Source: Nostoc sp. UHCC 0870 (GTDB lineage Bacteria; Cyanobacteriota; Cyanobacteriia; Cyanobacteriales; Nostocaceae). From it: a DNA stretch of 64,000 nt. Numbering within the stretch: the first letter of the stretch is position 1; every line of letters starts with the position of its first letter. The position numbers and the translations under genes are program-made. The stretch is from contig NZ_CP091913.1 of NCBI RefSeq assembly GCF_022063185.1, forward strand, positions 5,247,141-5,311,140, written 5' to 3'. Positions 1-8,460 of the stretch are shown here, piece by piece. The notes beneath the pieces were generated by a model. It saw nothing but the letters and a program-made list of their open reading frames with translations, made no database searches and had not been told where the DNA came from.

Positions 1-143
1 GGTTTCCTGGCGCGCATTCTCAAGCTGAAACTTTAGACGAGTTACAGATGAATCTGCGTGAAGTAATCGAGATGTTACTAGAGGATAAAAATCCAACTTT
101 CACAACTGAATTTGTTGGTACTCAGCAAATTGTCATTTCTTAG
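1..143 (+). CDS. hicB: HicB-type antitoxin, C-terminal part only
   Basis: The reading frame is open from the window edge (first full codon at base 3) and ends in TAG. The 46 visible residues include FPGAHSQAETLDELQMNLRE and a C-terminal ELLED-like helix, the usual end of the HicB/UPF0150 antitoxin fold. HicB neutralises the HicA mRNA interferase and often autoregulates the operon. It is followed after only 3 bases by a complete hicA, which supports the call. Order here is antitoxin then toxin. The N-terminus lies outside the window, so the presence of a DNA-binding domain cannot be judged. Confidence 0.85.
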   Translation, partial: FPGAHSQAETLDELQMNLREVIEMLLEDKNPTFTTEFVGTQQIVIS

Positions 144-146
144 CTC

Positions 147-371
147 ATGAGCAGTATTCCTGTTTTGAAACCTCAAGAGGTTGTTCGCATACTAGAAAAT
201 CTCGGTTTTGTAGAAGTTCGTCAAAGAGGTTCACATAAGCAGTTTCGCCATGAAGACGGTCGAGCAACAACTGTTCCATTTCACAAAGGTCGTGATATTT
301 CCCCCAGACTGCTCAAACAGATTGCGAGTGACGTTGAATTGACAGTTGAAGAGTTTTTGGAATCCAGGTAA
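147..371 (+). CDS. hicA: HicA mRNA interferase toxin
   Basis: A 74-residue protein of the HicA/YcfA family, a small double-stranded-RNA-binding-like fold that cleaves mRNA. It shows the family pattern: KPQEVVRILENLGF at the N-terminus, the GSHKQFRH segment with the catalytic histidine (His30), then TTVPFHKGRDI and a C-terminal helix. Length is normal and there is no frameshift, so the toxin looks intact. It starts 3 bases after the hicB stop, so the pair is co-transcribed and probably translationally coupled. Confidence 0.92.
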   Translation: MSSIPVLKPQEVVRILENLGFVEVRQRGSHKQFRHEDGRATTVPFHKGRDISPRLLKQIASDVELTVEEFLESR

Positions 372-451
372 TAAGGCTTGAGTCATAGCTTAACCCTCAA
401 GACAAAATTAATATAATATGCGCGGGCGATCGCTGTTAGCTTAATTATCAG

Positions 452-1123
452 ATGAATATCCCAGACAGGCTACACAGTCAAATGAATACACCACAAGAAG
501 ACGCACGGAAATACGCCCCAGCTACACAGCGCAATCGTGAACCCATTCTAGAACTGCTTTTGCAAGTCTTACCCACCAGTGGCACTATCTTGGAAATAGC
601 AAGCGGTACTGGCGAACATTCCATATTTTTTGCCCCCCGCCTCACTCCCCGTCAATGGCTACCTTCTGATCCTAATCCCGAATTACGGGCTAGTATTGCA
701 ACTTGGGCAGAACATTTCCCCAGCGATAATCTTTATCCCCCTCTAGAACTGGATGCTGCACAACCAATTTGGCCAGTAGAAAAAGACCAAGACAGTCATT
801 ACTCCCCCATAGTTGCCATTGTAAATATTAATATGATTCACATTTCCCCTTGGTCAGCCTGTTTGGGACTAATGGCGGGTGCTGGGCGCATTTTACCCCC
901 AGGCGGTATTCTCTATTTATATGGCCCCTATAAACAAGACGGAAAACATACCGCACCCAGTAACGCGGCGTTTGACGAATCTTTACGCGCTCAAAATCCA
1001 GAGTGGGGTGTACGCAACTTAGAGGACGTTGTAGCAGTCGCTAGTAAAGAAAATCTCAACTTACAGGCAACTTACCAAATGCCAGCCAATAATCTGTCAG
1101 TAGTATTTCATCGTTCTAAGTAG
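452..1123 (+). CDS. DUF938 family SAM-dependent methyltransferase-like protein
   Basis: A 223-residue class I methyltransferase-like protein of the DUF938 family. Residues 48-56 (EIASGTGEH) form the SAM-binding glycine loop, SDPNPELRASI follows at the second strand, and VNINMIHISPW is the family's motif IV region. The substrate is not known. A second in-frame ATG ten codons downstream (MNTPQEDARKYAP) begins where family similarity usually begins and is an equally good start. It stands alone between hicA and a repeat-filled spacer. Confidence 0.8.
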   Translation: MNIPDRLHSQMNTPQEDARKYAPATQRNREPILELLLQVLPTSGTILEIASGTGEHSIFFAPRLTPRQWLPSDPNPELRASIATWAEHFPSDNLYPPLELDAAQPIWPVEKDQDSHYSPIVAIVNINMIHISPWSACLGLMAGAGRILPPGGILYLYGPYKQDGKHTAPSNAAFDESLRAQNPEWGVRNLEDVVAVASKENLNLQATYQMPANNLSVVFHRSK

Positions 1124-1165
1124 CCATCATGAACTGCGTACACAAGAAAACATGAAAAAGTCTTT

Positions 1166-1206
1166 CCCTTACACCCCTATACCCTTACACCCCTACACCC
1201 CTTTTT
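1166..1206 (+). repeat. heptamer array (STRR type)
   Basis: Degenerate tandem copies of a 7-base unit of the type acacccc / ataccct. Such arrays are characteristic of heterocystous cyanobacteria and sit between genes. A short frame over this region has no coding character. Confidence 0.7.
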
Positions 1207-1231
1207 CAAGTCAGTACATTAATTTTAATAG

Positions 1232-1289
1232 GTTTGTAGTAAGCACTTTAGTGCTTTTCTATTTAAGGACTAAAGTCCTTACTACAAAC
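1232..1289. repeat. dispersed palindromic element, copy 1
   Basis: Imperfect inverted repeat: left arm gtttgtagtaagcacttta, right arm aaagtccttactacaaac, with short inner palindromes around ctttagt and actaaag. Related copies occur near 11034, 11740, 42150 and 47901. It could fold into a hairpin next to the tRNA-Ala 3' end, but no T-run follows, so it is called a repeat rather than a terminator. Confidence 0.8.
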
Positions 1290-1310
1290 AAACTTAACTC
1301 AATGAAAGTA

Positions 1311-1383
1311 TGGAGGTTAGCGGACTCGAACCGCTGACATCCTGCTTGCAAAGCAGGCGCTCTACCAACTGAGCTAAACCCCC
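1311..1383 (-). tRNA. tRNA-Ala (anticodon TGC)
   Basis: Reading the minus strand gives a complete 73-base cloverleaf: acceptor stem GGGGGTT/AACCTCC with one G-U pair and discriminator A; D arm GCTC-AGTTGGTA-GAGC; anticodon arm CCTGC-TTTGCAA-GCAGG, anticodon TGC; T arm with the TTCGAGT loop. The 3' CCA is not encoded. The two small protein frames that cross it are spurious. Confidence 0.97.
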
Positions 1384-1455
1384 GTAAAATAAAAATGTGA
1401 GTAATTTTATTTCACTTAGATAAATATACCAGAAAGTTGTAATTTTACCAAAGGG

Positions 1456-2358
1456 ATGAACCAAGAAAATACCCAAATTGTTGCCGCGTTTTATAAATTC
1501 GTGAGTTTACCGGATTTTACCGAGATGCAAGCACCCTTATTGTCTTATTGTTTAGCACAAGGCATTAAGGGAACGATTCTTTTAGCCAAAGAAGGAATCA
1601 ACGGGACGATCGCAGGTTCGCGTCCAGCAATAGACTCAATTCTTAGCCATCTGCGTTCTTTTCCTCGCTTCACAGACTTAGAACACAAGGAATCTACGGC
1701 TGAAAACCCACCTTTTGAAAAGATGAAGGTGCGTTTAAAAAAAGAAATTGTGACTTTGGGTGTACCGGAAGTTGACCCAAATCAACAGGTAGGTATTTAC
1801 GTCACCCCTCAGGAATGGAATGATTTAATTGCTGACCCAGATGTCACCGTGATTGATACTCGCAACGATTACGAGGTACATATCGGTACTTTTAAAAGGG
1901 CGCAAAATCCACAAACCGATTCCTTCCGCGAGTTTCCCGAATATGTCAGTCAAAACCTTGACCCCAATCAACACAAAAAAGTAGCCATGTTCTGCACTGG
2001 GGGAATTCGCTGCGAAAAAGCCTCTGCTTTCATGCTTTCCCAAGGCTTTACGGAAGTTTATCACCTCAAAGGCGGCATTCTCAAATATTTAGCAGAAATC
2101 CCCCCAGAACAAAGTCTATGGGAAGGGGAATGTTTTGTTTTTGATGAACGCATAGCCGTAGGTCATGGGTTAGAAACAGGGAATCATCAATTATGCTTCT
2201 GCTGTGGACATCCTCTATCTGAAAAAGATAAAGCCTCACCCAAATATGAGTTAGGTATGTCCTGTTCCTACTGTTTTGATCATCTCACCCCAGAGAAAAG
2301 AGTGTGTCAGCAAGAAAAATGGCGACAGTACCAACTACAAAAGCAACGGTTTGGCTAA
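1456..2358 (+). CDS. trhO: tRNA uridine(34) hydroxylase (rhodanese-domain protein)
   Basis: A 300-residue member of the TrhO/YceA (UPF0176) family, which hydroxylates wobble uridine 34 of some tRNAs to 5-hydroxyuridine. An N-terminal ferredoxin-like domain (KEGINGTIAGS) precedes a rhodanese domain (IDTRNDYEVHIGTF) with the active-site loop FCTGGIRCEKAS; the catalytic Cys is residue 180. A C-terminal Cys-rich stretch (CFCCGHPLSEKDK, MSCSYCFD) is typical of the longer family members. Length matches the family. Confidence 0.92.
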   Translation: MNQENTQIVAAFYKFVSLPDFTEMQAPLLSYCLAQGIKGTILLAKEGINGTIAGSRPAIDSILSHLRSFPRFTDLEHKESTAENPPFEKMKVRLKKEIVTLGVPEVDPNQQVGIYVTPQEWNDLIADPDVTVIDTRNDYEVHIGTFKRAQNPQTDSFREFPEYVSQNLDPNQHKKVAMFCTGGIRCEKASAFMLSQGFTEVYHLKGGILKYLAEIPPEQSLWEGECFVFDERIAVGHGLETGNHQLCFCCGHPLSEKDKASPKYELGMSCSYCFDHLTPEKRVCQQEKWRQYQLQKQRFG

Positions 2359-2396
2359 TTGACGGCTATTCTAGAATTTTACGCCAACCATCTAGA

Positions 2397-3377
2397 ATGC
2401 CATCCCCTATCGAAATTATCGTACTATTAGCCACAACTTTTTATCAGGCGATCGCAAGTTTAATAGAAAATCGACAGCCGCCACCAGGACAACTGATTGA
2501 TGTGGGTGGATATCGCTTACACTTTTACACGGCGGGAAAGTCTAGCCCCACTGTGGTCTTAGAACACAGTTTAGGCGGAATGGAAGGTTATTTACTTGTA
2601 CAAGAAATAGCCAAGCTATCACGAGTTTGTATATATGATCGTGCTGGGTATGGTTGGAGTAATCATAGTCCTCATCCACGCACCAGTCAGCAAATTGTTA
2701 CAGAATTAGATTCTCTCCTCACACAAGCAGGAATTGAGCCACCTTATATTCTTGTAGGTAATTCCTTTGGTAGTTATAACGTCCGGTTATATGCCCATTA
2801 TTTTCCCGAAAAAGTAATCGGGATGGTACTTACTGATGGACTCCATGAAACAGGAATGCTGAAAATGTCCATCTATTTACAAGCTTTGAAACTATTTTTT
2901 GTTTCTGGTTTCTTCATGTCAATTTTAGGATCAATGCTTGGCATTATCAGATTACTCAAATTGATTGGTACTTTTGAAATTATTAAGCCAGATTTAATTA
3001 AATTTCCTCAAGCCGCACTCAACCCAATTAAGCGTTCTTTTTGCCGCCCTAAACACTGGATTACCATGAGTCGTGAACTCTTAAACCTGGATAAGAGCAG
3101 TCGCCAACTCCAATTAACTAATAATTTTGGGTCATTACCTATAGTTAGCATTAAAGCGCATACTTTTTTTCAGGCTTCTATTTGGACGATACTTTTACCG
3201 ATAAAAGCAGCTAATCATTTACGAGATCAAATGCACAAGCAAATAATTAGTTTATCTACAGATTGTACACAAGTTAAAGCTCATAAAAGTAGCCATTTTG
3301 TTTGGATTGATCAACCTGATTTAATCGTAAATGCTATTAAGTTTATTTTAGAAAAGGTTGATTCTAGTAATCCGTAA
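2397..3377 (+). CDS. alpha/beta hydrolase
   Basis: An alpha/beta hydrolase fold protein. The nucleophile elbow GNSFGSY and a C-terminal SSHFVW histidine are visible; EHSLGGMEG probably forms the oxyanion hole. The open frame reaches back to 2304 inside trhO, but the ATG at 2397 is chosen because it lies after the trhO stop; it starts a hydrophobic helix (IEIIVLLATTFYQAIASLI) that may anchor the protein in the membrane. Substrate unknown. The 38-base gap suggests co-transcription with trhO. Confidence 0.75.
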   Translation: MPSPIEIIVLLATTFYQAIASLIENRQPPPGQLIDVGGYRLHFYTAGKSSPTVVLEHSLGGMEGYLLVQEIAKLSRVCIYDRAGYGWSNHSPHPRTSQQIVTELDSLLTQAGIEPPYILVGNSFGSYNVRLYAHYFPEKVIGMVLTDGLHETGMLKMSIYLQALKLFFVSGFFMSILGSMLGIIRLLKLIGTFEIIKPDLIKFPQAALNPIKRSFCRPKHWITMSRELLNLDKSSRQLQLTNNFGSLPIVSIKAHTFFQASIWTILLPIKAANHLRDQMHKQIISLSTDCTQVKAHKSSHFVWIDQPDLIVNAIKFILEKVDSSNP

Positions 3378-3408
3378 TTCGTAATCTGTAATTCGTAATT
3401 CGTAATTA
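3369..3408. repeat. heptamer array, unit taattcg
   Basis: Tandem, slightly degenerate copies of a 7-base unit between convergent genes. The same unit is amplified near 61.3 kb. Confidence 0.75.
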
Positions 3409-3437
3409 AAGAACCACTACAAACAATTTTTTGTTCT

Positions 3438-4316
3438 TTAACACCTATTTTCTAAGCCTAAATGTTGTCTCAAAGCTTGGCGCATGACATCTACAGGTAT
3501 ATCGTCTTGCTGTAACCAGATTTTTAAGGCTGCAACACCTTGCTGGACTAGCATTTCTAAGCCGTCAATTGCGATTACCCCTTGTTGTTGTGCGTATTGG
3601 AGAAATTTGGTCGGTTGGGGGATATAGATCAAATCATAGGCGATCGCACCCAATTGTAGATTCGTCATTTCATCTACACTCACAGGCGAATCATCCACGT
3701 TGGGATACATACCGATAGGGGTTGTATTTACCAGTAGGTCGGCTTGGGGAATGAGTTGTGTTAATTTATCCCAAGTATGAACTTGTAAAGTGTCCGCAAT
3801 GGGTGAATATTCCCAACTGTGCTGAAAATCTTTTAATTTCTCTAGATTTCGCCCCACCACGTGAATTTCTGCAAAACCTAGCTGGTGACAACCTGCAACA
3901 ACCGCCCTAGCCGCGCCACCATTCCCTAAAATGACGGCTATTTTCTGACTCCAATCTTGTTTATAAGTAGTTTGCAAAGGGTGAATAAATCCTACTATAT
4001 CCGTGTTTGTACCCACCCATTGATTATTTTTCCGGCTCACGGTATTAACTGCACCTATAGCTTGAGCCAGGGGTGTAATTTCTGAGAGTAGCGGGATAAT
4101 TGCTTGTTTATGGGGAATTGTCACACTAAACCCGACAACACCCACAGCCGCCAAACCTGCGATCGCCACTTCTAAATTTTGTGGCTCAATAGGTAACGGA
4201 AGATACACATAATCTAACCCCAAATGAGCAATTGCTGCATTGTGCATCACTGGTGACAGTGAATGTCCCACCGGATACCCAATCACACCCAATAGTTTAG
4301 TTTTGCCTGTAATCAT
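3438..4316 (-). CDS. aroE: shikimate dehydrogenase
   Basis: A 292-residue NADP-dependent shikimate dehydrogenase (3-dehydroshikimate to shikimate). Motifs: IGYPVGHSLSPVMHNAA for substrate binding, TIPHKQAI with the catalytic lysine, NTDIVGF with the catalytic aspartate, the nucleotide loop GNGGAARAV, and the C-terminal GLEMLVQQGV segment. All key residues are present and the length is normal. It is convergent with the hydrolase upstream and divergent from the hydrolase at 4420. Confidence 0.95.
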   Translation of the reverse strand: MITGKTKLLGVIGYPVGHSLSPVMHNAAIAHLGLDYVYLPLPIEPQNLEVAIAGLAAVGVVGFSVTIPHKQAIIPLLSEITPLAQAIGAVNTVSRKNNQWVGTNTDIVGFIHPLQTTYKQDWSQKIAVILGNGGAARAVVAGCHQLGFAEIHVVGRNLEKLKDFQHSWEYSPIADTLQVHTWDKLTQLIPQADLLVNTTPIGMYPNVDDSPVSVDEMTNLQLGAIAYDLIYIPQPTKFLQYAQQQGVIAIDGLEMLVQQGVAALKIWLQQDDIPVDVMRQALRQHLGLENRC

Positions 4317-4330
4317 AATTATTAGTCTTT

Positions 4331-4372
4331 CTCCCTTGTCTCCCCTGTCCCCTGTCCCCTGTCCCCTTCCCC
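4331..4372. repeat. heptamer array, unit cccctgt
   Basis: About five tandem 7-base units between the divergent aroE and hydrolase genes, so it lies in or near the promoter region of both. Confidence 0.75.
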
Positions 4373-4419
4373 CACATCTGCTTTACAATCAATAAAAATA
4401 CTTAACATTTATTAAAACT

Positions 4420-5355
4420 ATGCAGGTAAAAACCGCCCCTTCTACAACCCCTATTCCTGGACAATATTGGCAGTGGCGAGGGCATCAAATTTATTATGTC
4501 CGTGCGGGAGAAAAACAACCTCACCGTCCGCCATTACTTTTAGTGCATGGTTTTGGTGCTTCCACAGACCACTGGCGTAAGAATATCACAGGTTTGTGTA
4601 CTGAATTTGAAGTATTTGCGATCGACCTGTTAGGATTTGGACGTTCAGCCAAAGCAAAATTAGAGTATGGCGGCGACTTGTGGCGCGACCAACTCCATGA
4701 TTTTATTAGTGAAGTGATTGGTCAAAAAGCAATACTAGCTGGTAACTCCCTTGGGGGTTATGCTTGTTTATGTGTAGCGGCTCAACGTCCTGACAGTGTA
4801 GCTGGTGTAGTTTTACTTAACAGTGCTGGCCCCTTTAGTGTCACTCCATCTACATCTGAACCAGAAGCTTTACAATCACAGATTCAACCACCTAAACAAC
4901 CATCTCCCTTACAAAAACTTTTGGGTACTAGTGTTAAATGGATTTTTCAACAACCTCTAGCCCAGTTTTTATTATTTCAATACTTGCGACAAAATTGGGT
5001 AATTCGCCGAACCTTAGAAAAAGTTTATCTTGATAAAACAGCAATCACAGATCAATTAGTAGCAGAAATTGCCCGTCCTGCTTACGAACCTGGTGCTTTG
5101 GATGTGTTTGTCTCAGTGTTTAGCACTCCTCAAGGTGAAAAAGTTGATGTCTTATTAAAGCAATTAACTTGCCCTTTATTACTACTTTGGGGAGAAGCTG
5201 ATCCTTGGATGAATGCTAGAGAACGTTCCCAAAAGTTTCGCCTATATTATCCTGAGTTAACAGAATATTTTCTCAACGCTGGTCATTGTCCCCATGATGA
5301 AGTACCAGATCAGGTAAACCCAATTTTCCGCGATTGGGTATTGTCAATTGTTTAA
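4420..5355 (+). CDS. alpha/beta hydrolase (epoxide hydrolase / pheophytinase-like)
   Basis: A 311-residue alpha/beta hydrolase with an intact triad: oxyanion-hole HGFGASTDHW, nucleophile Ser in GNSLGGYACL, acid in LLLLWGEADPW and His in GHCPHDE. The GNSLGGY elbow is shared with plant pheophytinase/chlorophyll dephytylase relatives, so a role in chlorophyll dephytylation is possible, but the elbow alone does not prove substrate. No signal peptide is seen. Confidence 0.8.
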   Translation: MQVKTAPSTTPIPGQYWQWRGHQIYYVRAGEKQPHRPPLLLVHGFGASTDHWRKNITGLCTEFEVFAIDLLGFGRSAKAKLEYGGDLWRDQLHDFISEVIGQKAILAGNSLGGYACLCVAAQRPDSVAGVVLLNSAGPFSVTPSTSEPEALQSQIQPPKQPSPLQKLLGTSVKWIFQQPLAQFLLFQYLRQNWVIRRTLEKVYLDKTAITDQLVAEIARPAYEPGALDVFVSVFSTPQGEKVDVLLKQLTCPLLLLWGEADPWMNARERSQKFRLYYPELTEYFLNAGHCPHDEVPDQVNPIFRDWVLSIV

Positions 5356-5407
5356 ATGATGTCAAAATTGTAGGGTGCGTTCACAAAACGCACCATCTTG
5401 CTTTTAT

Positions 5408-5758
5408 TTATCCAACTTGCTCTAAATACTGGTTAATATCTTCAATCACCCGCACCAATTCAGCTTCCGTAGTCAACCGAATATTGACATCCCGCACAGT
5501 GAGCAATACCTTAGCTGCAAAGGGGGTAGGCCAGATATTAGGATTACAGAAAATTTCTAAAAATACCTCACCCGTGTAACGATATTCCAAAGGTGGTTGA
5601 GGACTAACTTTAGTACCTGGGTTGGATTTGGCCGCCACCGCTTTCAGTCCTACCATCAATTGATCAATCGCCGCTTTTAATTCCCTCGCCGCTTCGGGGG
5701 AAAAACTGAAACCAATAGAACCTTCAACTAGATTTAATGTCAGAGGAGTGGAAGACAT
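5408..5758 (-). CDS. conserved hypothetical protein
   Basis: A 116-residue soluble protein I cannot place in a family. It has no signal peptide or membrane segment. It contains a helical segment (SPEAARELKAAIDQLMVGL), a hydrophobic strand-rich middle (YTGEVFLEIFCNPN) and a C-terminal helix (TEAELVRVIEDINQYLEQVG). Codon use looks like that of neighbouring genes and the ATG is followed by a long clean frame, so it is probably real. Convergent with the hydrolase upstream. Confidence 0.65.
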   Translation of the reverse strand: MSSTPLTLNLVEGSIGFSFSPEAARELKAAIDQLMVGLKAVAAKSNPGTKVSPQPPLEYRYTGEVFLEIFCNPNIWPTPFAAKVLLTVRDVNIRLTTEAELVRVIEDINQYLEQVG

Positions 5759-5764
5759 AAGTGA

Positions 5765-5797
5765 GTAAGGGGACAGGGGACAGGGGACAGGAGACAG
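5765..5797. repeat. heptamer array, unit ggggaca
   Basis: Tandem 7-base units in the spacer just upstream of the minus-strand gene ending at 5758. Confidence 0.75.
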
Positions 5798-5838
5798 TAT
5801 AGAGCATCCCTGTACTAATGCAAAATCAAGGCGTTATT

Positions 5839-5860
5839 AAACCTGCTTCCGCAGGTTTTG
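5839..5860. repeat. small hairpin, possibly a terminator or repeat fragment
   Basis: Perfect stem aacctgc/gcaggtt with a ttcc loop followed by ttgttt. The following bases (gtgtagccgccacttctagtcgcc) contain a second small palindrome. It could act as a plus-strand terminator, but no gene on that strand ends close by, so a dispersed repeat is more likely. Confidence 0.45.
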
Positions 5861-6094
5861 TTTGTGTAGCCGCCACTTCTAGTCGCCCAAGCTGAAGTGA
5901 AACACAAAAAGCACGAGTAATAAAAACTACTCATGCTAATAACAGTTGACATCTACCGTCTCTCTAGAACTACAAAGCAAAATAAAAAACCGCTTTTTAC
6001 CTCTTCTCAGATCATGGTTTTATTTCTGCCGTAACTTACTAGATATAGTATCCAGAGAGACTAAAACTATATTGTTGGACAAACTTTTACTATA

Positions 6095-6370
6095 TCAGCC
6101 ACCTGCGACAGCCGGGACAATACTAACTTCATCCCCATCTTTCAAAGGTGTAGCGATACCCTCCAAAAAACGGATATCTTCGCTGTTGACATACAAATTC
6201 AAAAAGCGTCTTAGCTGTCCCTTTTCATCGCACAACCGCGATTTAATCCCAGGGAAGCTTGTTTCTAAAGAGTCTAAAAGTTCAGCAATGGTGCTACCAC
6301 TAGATTCTAGAGCAGCTTGATTGTTAGTGAAATTTTGTAGAGGAGTAGGGACTAAAACTTTTACAGCCAT
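6095..6370 (-). CDS. MoaD/ThiS-like ubiquitin-fold sulfur carrier beside thrC
   Basis: A 91-residue beta-grasp protein. It starts with a MoaD-like strand (MAVKVLVPTPLQNFT) and ends in DGDEVSIVPAVAGG; the C-terminal Gly-Gly is the site that is adenylated and thiocarboxylated in MoaD, ThiS and CysO. It lies about 220 bases downstream of threonine synthase on the same strand. Because a separate MoaD-like protein is present at 20054, this copy may serve another sulfur-transfer pathway, for example CysO-like cysteine synthesis, rather than molybdopterin. That assignment is inference. Confidence 0.8.
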   Translation of the reverse strand: MAVKVLVPTPLQNFTNNQAALESSGSTIAELLDSLETSFPGIKSRLCDEKGQLRRFLNLYVNSEDIRFLEGIATPLKDGDEVSIVPAVAGG

Positions 6371-6485
6371 AGTGAGTTAATAGTGGTCAGTTGTTACAGA
6401 GAGATTGTCAATAGCCATTATGTAGTTTACTAATAACTAATGACTAATGACTAAGGGACTTCCAGATCAAAAAAATATCCAGACT

Positions 6486-6550
6486 GTAGGGTGCGTCAGT
6501 GCGATATAACCTAACTATACTCAGAAATTATTCATACTGACGCACCTTAC
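6486..6550. repeat. small palindromic element (MITE-like)
   Basis: Terminal inverted repeats of 15 bases with one mismatch, gtagggtgcgtcagt and actgacgcaccttac, around an AT-rich centre. Found between thrC and the MoaD-like gene. Related gtagggtgcgt arms occur near 5366, 52031 and 57347. Confidence 0.75.
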
Positions 6551-6589
6551 CCAACCATCGATTGTGGATAATTTATTTTTTGGTGTTCC

Positions 6590-7894
6590 CTAAACAAGAA
6601 CTTGTTGCCATTCCAAGCGGTCTAAAGTGCGCGATCGCTCTAATGCACGTTCAAAACTATCGAGTTTGGCATCAATTGTCAAAGGTTCGCCAATATAGCC
6701 TTGTATTGCTTCTTGGGTTTTTAAACCGTTGCCAGTGATGTAAACCACGGTAGTTTCATCTGGATCTATCTTGCCAGCTTCTACCAATTTTTTCAGTACA
6801 GCAATGGTAGTTCCGCCGGCTGTTTCTGTGAAGATACCTTCTGTCTCGGCTAACAGCTTCATACCTTCGATAATTTCTGCATCGTTGACTGATTCAATAT
6901 TACCGCCAGTTTTCTTCGCAATCTCAACGGCGTAAACACCATCGGCTGGGTTGCCGATCGCAATTGATTTGGCAATTGTATTCGGTTTAACTGGTTTAAT
7001 AAAGTCGCGGTTTTCTCTAAATGCTTCGGCGATTGGTGAACAACCTTCTGCTTGTGCGCCACTAAAGCGGACGTTTTTACCTTCCACCAAACCAACTTCT
7101 ACAAATTCGTTGAAACCTTTATAAATTTTGGTGAACAGTGAACCCGAAGCCAAAGGTGCAACTATATGGTCTGGTAGTTCCCAACCCAATTGTTCTGCTA
7201 CTTCAAAGCCTAGTGTTTTAGAACCTTCAGAATAATATGGGCGTAAATTAATGTTGACAAAACCCCAACCATGTGTATTAGCAACTTCCGAACACAGGCG
7301 ATTTACTTGGTCGTAGTTACCTTTAACAGCCATTAAAGTAGGACTGTATACCAAGCTTCCTAAGACTTTACCAGCTTCTAAATCGGAGGGGATGAATACA
7401 CAACAGTCTAAACCGGCATGAGCTGCGATCGCAGCTGTAGAGTTTGCCAAGTTACCGGTACTTGCACAAGAAACTGTAGTGAAACCCAACTCCCTAGCAC
7501 GGGAAAGAGCGACGGACACCACCCGATCCTTAAAGCTCAGGGTGGGCATATTTACCGCATCATTCTTGATATATAGTTTGTTTAGACCCAGGCGGCGAGC
7601 CAGACGATGGGAACGCACCAGGGGAGTCATACCTGTTCCCACATCAATTACATTGTCAGTTGCGACGGGCAAAAAGGGACGATAACGCCAAATGGAGTTC
7701 GGGCCAGCTTGGATGGTTTCGCGGGTGACAGTCAGACGCAAAGCATTGTAGTCATATTTCACTTCCAAAGGCCCAAAGCATAACTCACATACATGAATGG
7801 CTTTGAGTTCATATTCCGCGCCACATTCTTTACATTTCAAAGCACTAAAGGTGGCGTTGCTTGTTTTGGTAGGAGTGGATACTGCCTGAGTCAT
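6590..7894 (-). CDS. thrC: threonine synthase
   Basis: A 434-residue PLP enzyme converting O-phosphohomoserine to threonine. The N-terminus has a zinc-ribbon-like Cys pair set (CKEC at 21-24, CELC at 36-39), the PLP lysine is Lys122 in TLSFKDRVV, the phosphate-binding region includes ASTGNLANST, and TAGGTTIAVLKKL lies near the C-terminus. The frame extends back to 8005, but the ATG at 7894 is chosen because it begins MTQAVSTPTK just before the conserved ribbon, whereas the extra 37 residues look random. Followed by the MoaD-like gene. Confidence 0.94.
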   Translation of the reverse strand: MTQAVSTPTKTSNATFSALKCKECGAEYELKAIHVCELCFGPLEVKYDYNALRLTVTRETIQAGPNSIWRYRPFLPVATDNVIDVGTGMTPLVRSHRLARRLGLNKLYIKNDAVNMPTLSFKDRVVSVALSRARELGFTTVSCASTGNLANSTAAIAAHAGLDCCVFIPSDLEAGKVLGSLVYSPTLMAVKGNYDQVNRLCSEVANTHGWGFVNINLRPYYSEGSKTLGFEVAEQLGWELPDHIVAPLASGSLFTKIYKGFNEFVEVGLVEGKNVRFSGAQAEGCSPIAEAFRENRDFIKPVKPNTIAKSIAIGNPADGVYAVEIAKKTGGNIESVNDAEIIEGMKLLAETEGIFTETAGGTTIAVLKKLVEAGKIDPDETTVVYITGNGLKTQEAIQGYIGEPLTIDAKLDSFERALERSRTLDRLEWQQVLV

Positions 7895-8460
7895 AGTAAC
7901 TATCTTTCCCTGTTTGTCCGTCAACTGTGGCTGAATAGTAACACGAGTAAAAATACCCGTCAAACATACCCGACTAAAACTATCGGGTATTCTACAGCAG
8001 AACAATATTTGGTTGAAGCGCAGTTATACGTAACTAAAACTACGGTATTACTGAATCAAAATAATAAATTTGTATAAAAAAATAGATAAGTTTTTACACT
8101 GACATGAGTGAAAAAAACTAAATATTTTTGATGTAAATCTTTGAATATTGGTAGTTTAACGGTTATGAAATCTGATGTTTTTGATTTAAGGTTGTGATTG
8201 TTCCGCGATCGCTCTGTGACAATTAATCGGTGAGACATCAGTAAATAAAGCTGATTCAAGCAAAAATCAGGTTACATCATAGTTCAGATATGAACTCAAA
8301 CTAGTGTTCCGAAGTAATTGAGATTGCTTTGGAATCAGTTTCCTATGGAAAGAAATAACTGCAACTTACATCAAATTTTAGATTTGAATGGCTCAGGTGT
8401 ATTTTGCATTAATTCTTATCGAAATTTATCAGGCAGCACTCTACCCAGCAACTACACCCA
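7895..8460. other. divergent spacer, no gene recognised
   Basis: 566 bases between thrC (minus) and the first DUF11 gene (plus). AT-rich with a HIP1-like site; it must hold the promoters of both genes. A 39-codon frame beginning at 8345 overlaps the DUF11 start as ATGA but has no other support. No RNA gene recognised. Confidence 0.4.

Noticed and set aside
1152..1476. Short frames on both strands over the tRNA-Ala region
   Set aside because: They cross heptamer repeats, a palindromic element and the tRNA itself; no protein-like composition.
2304..2396. Extended start of the alpha/beta hydrolase inside trhO
   Set aside because: The extra residues are out-of-frame trhO sequence; the ATG at 2397 fits better.
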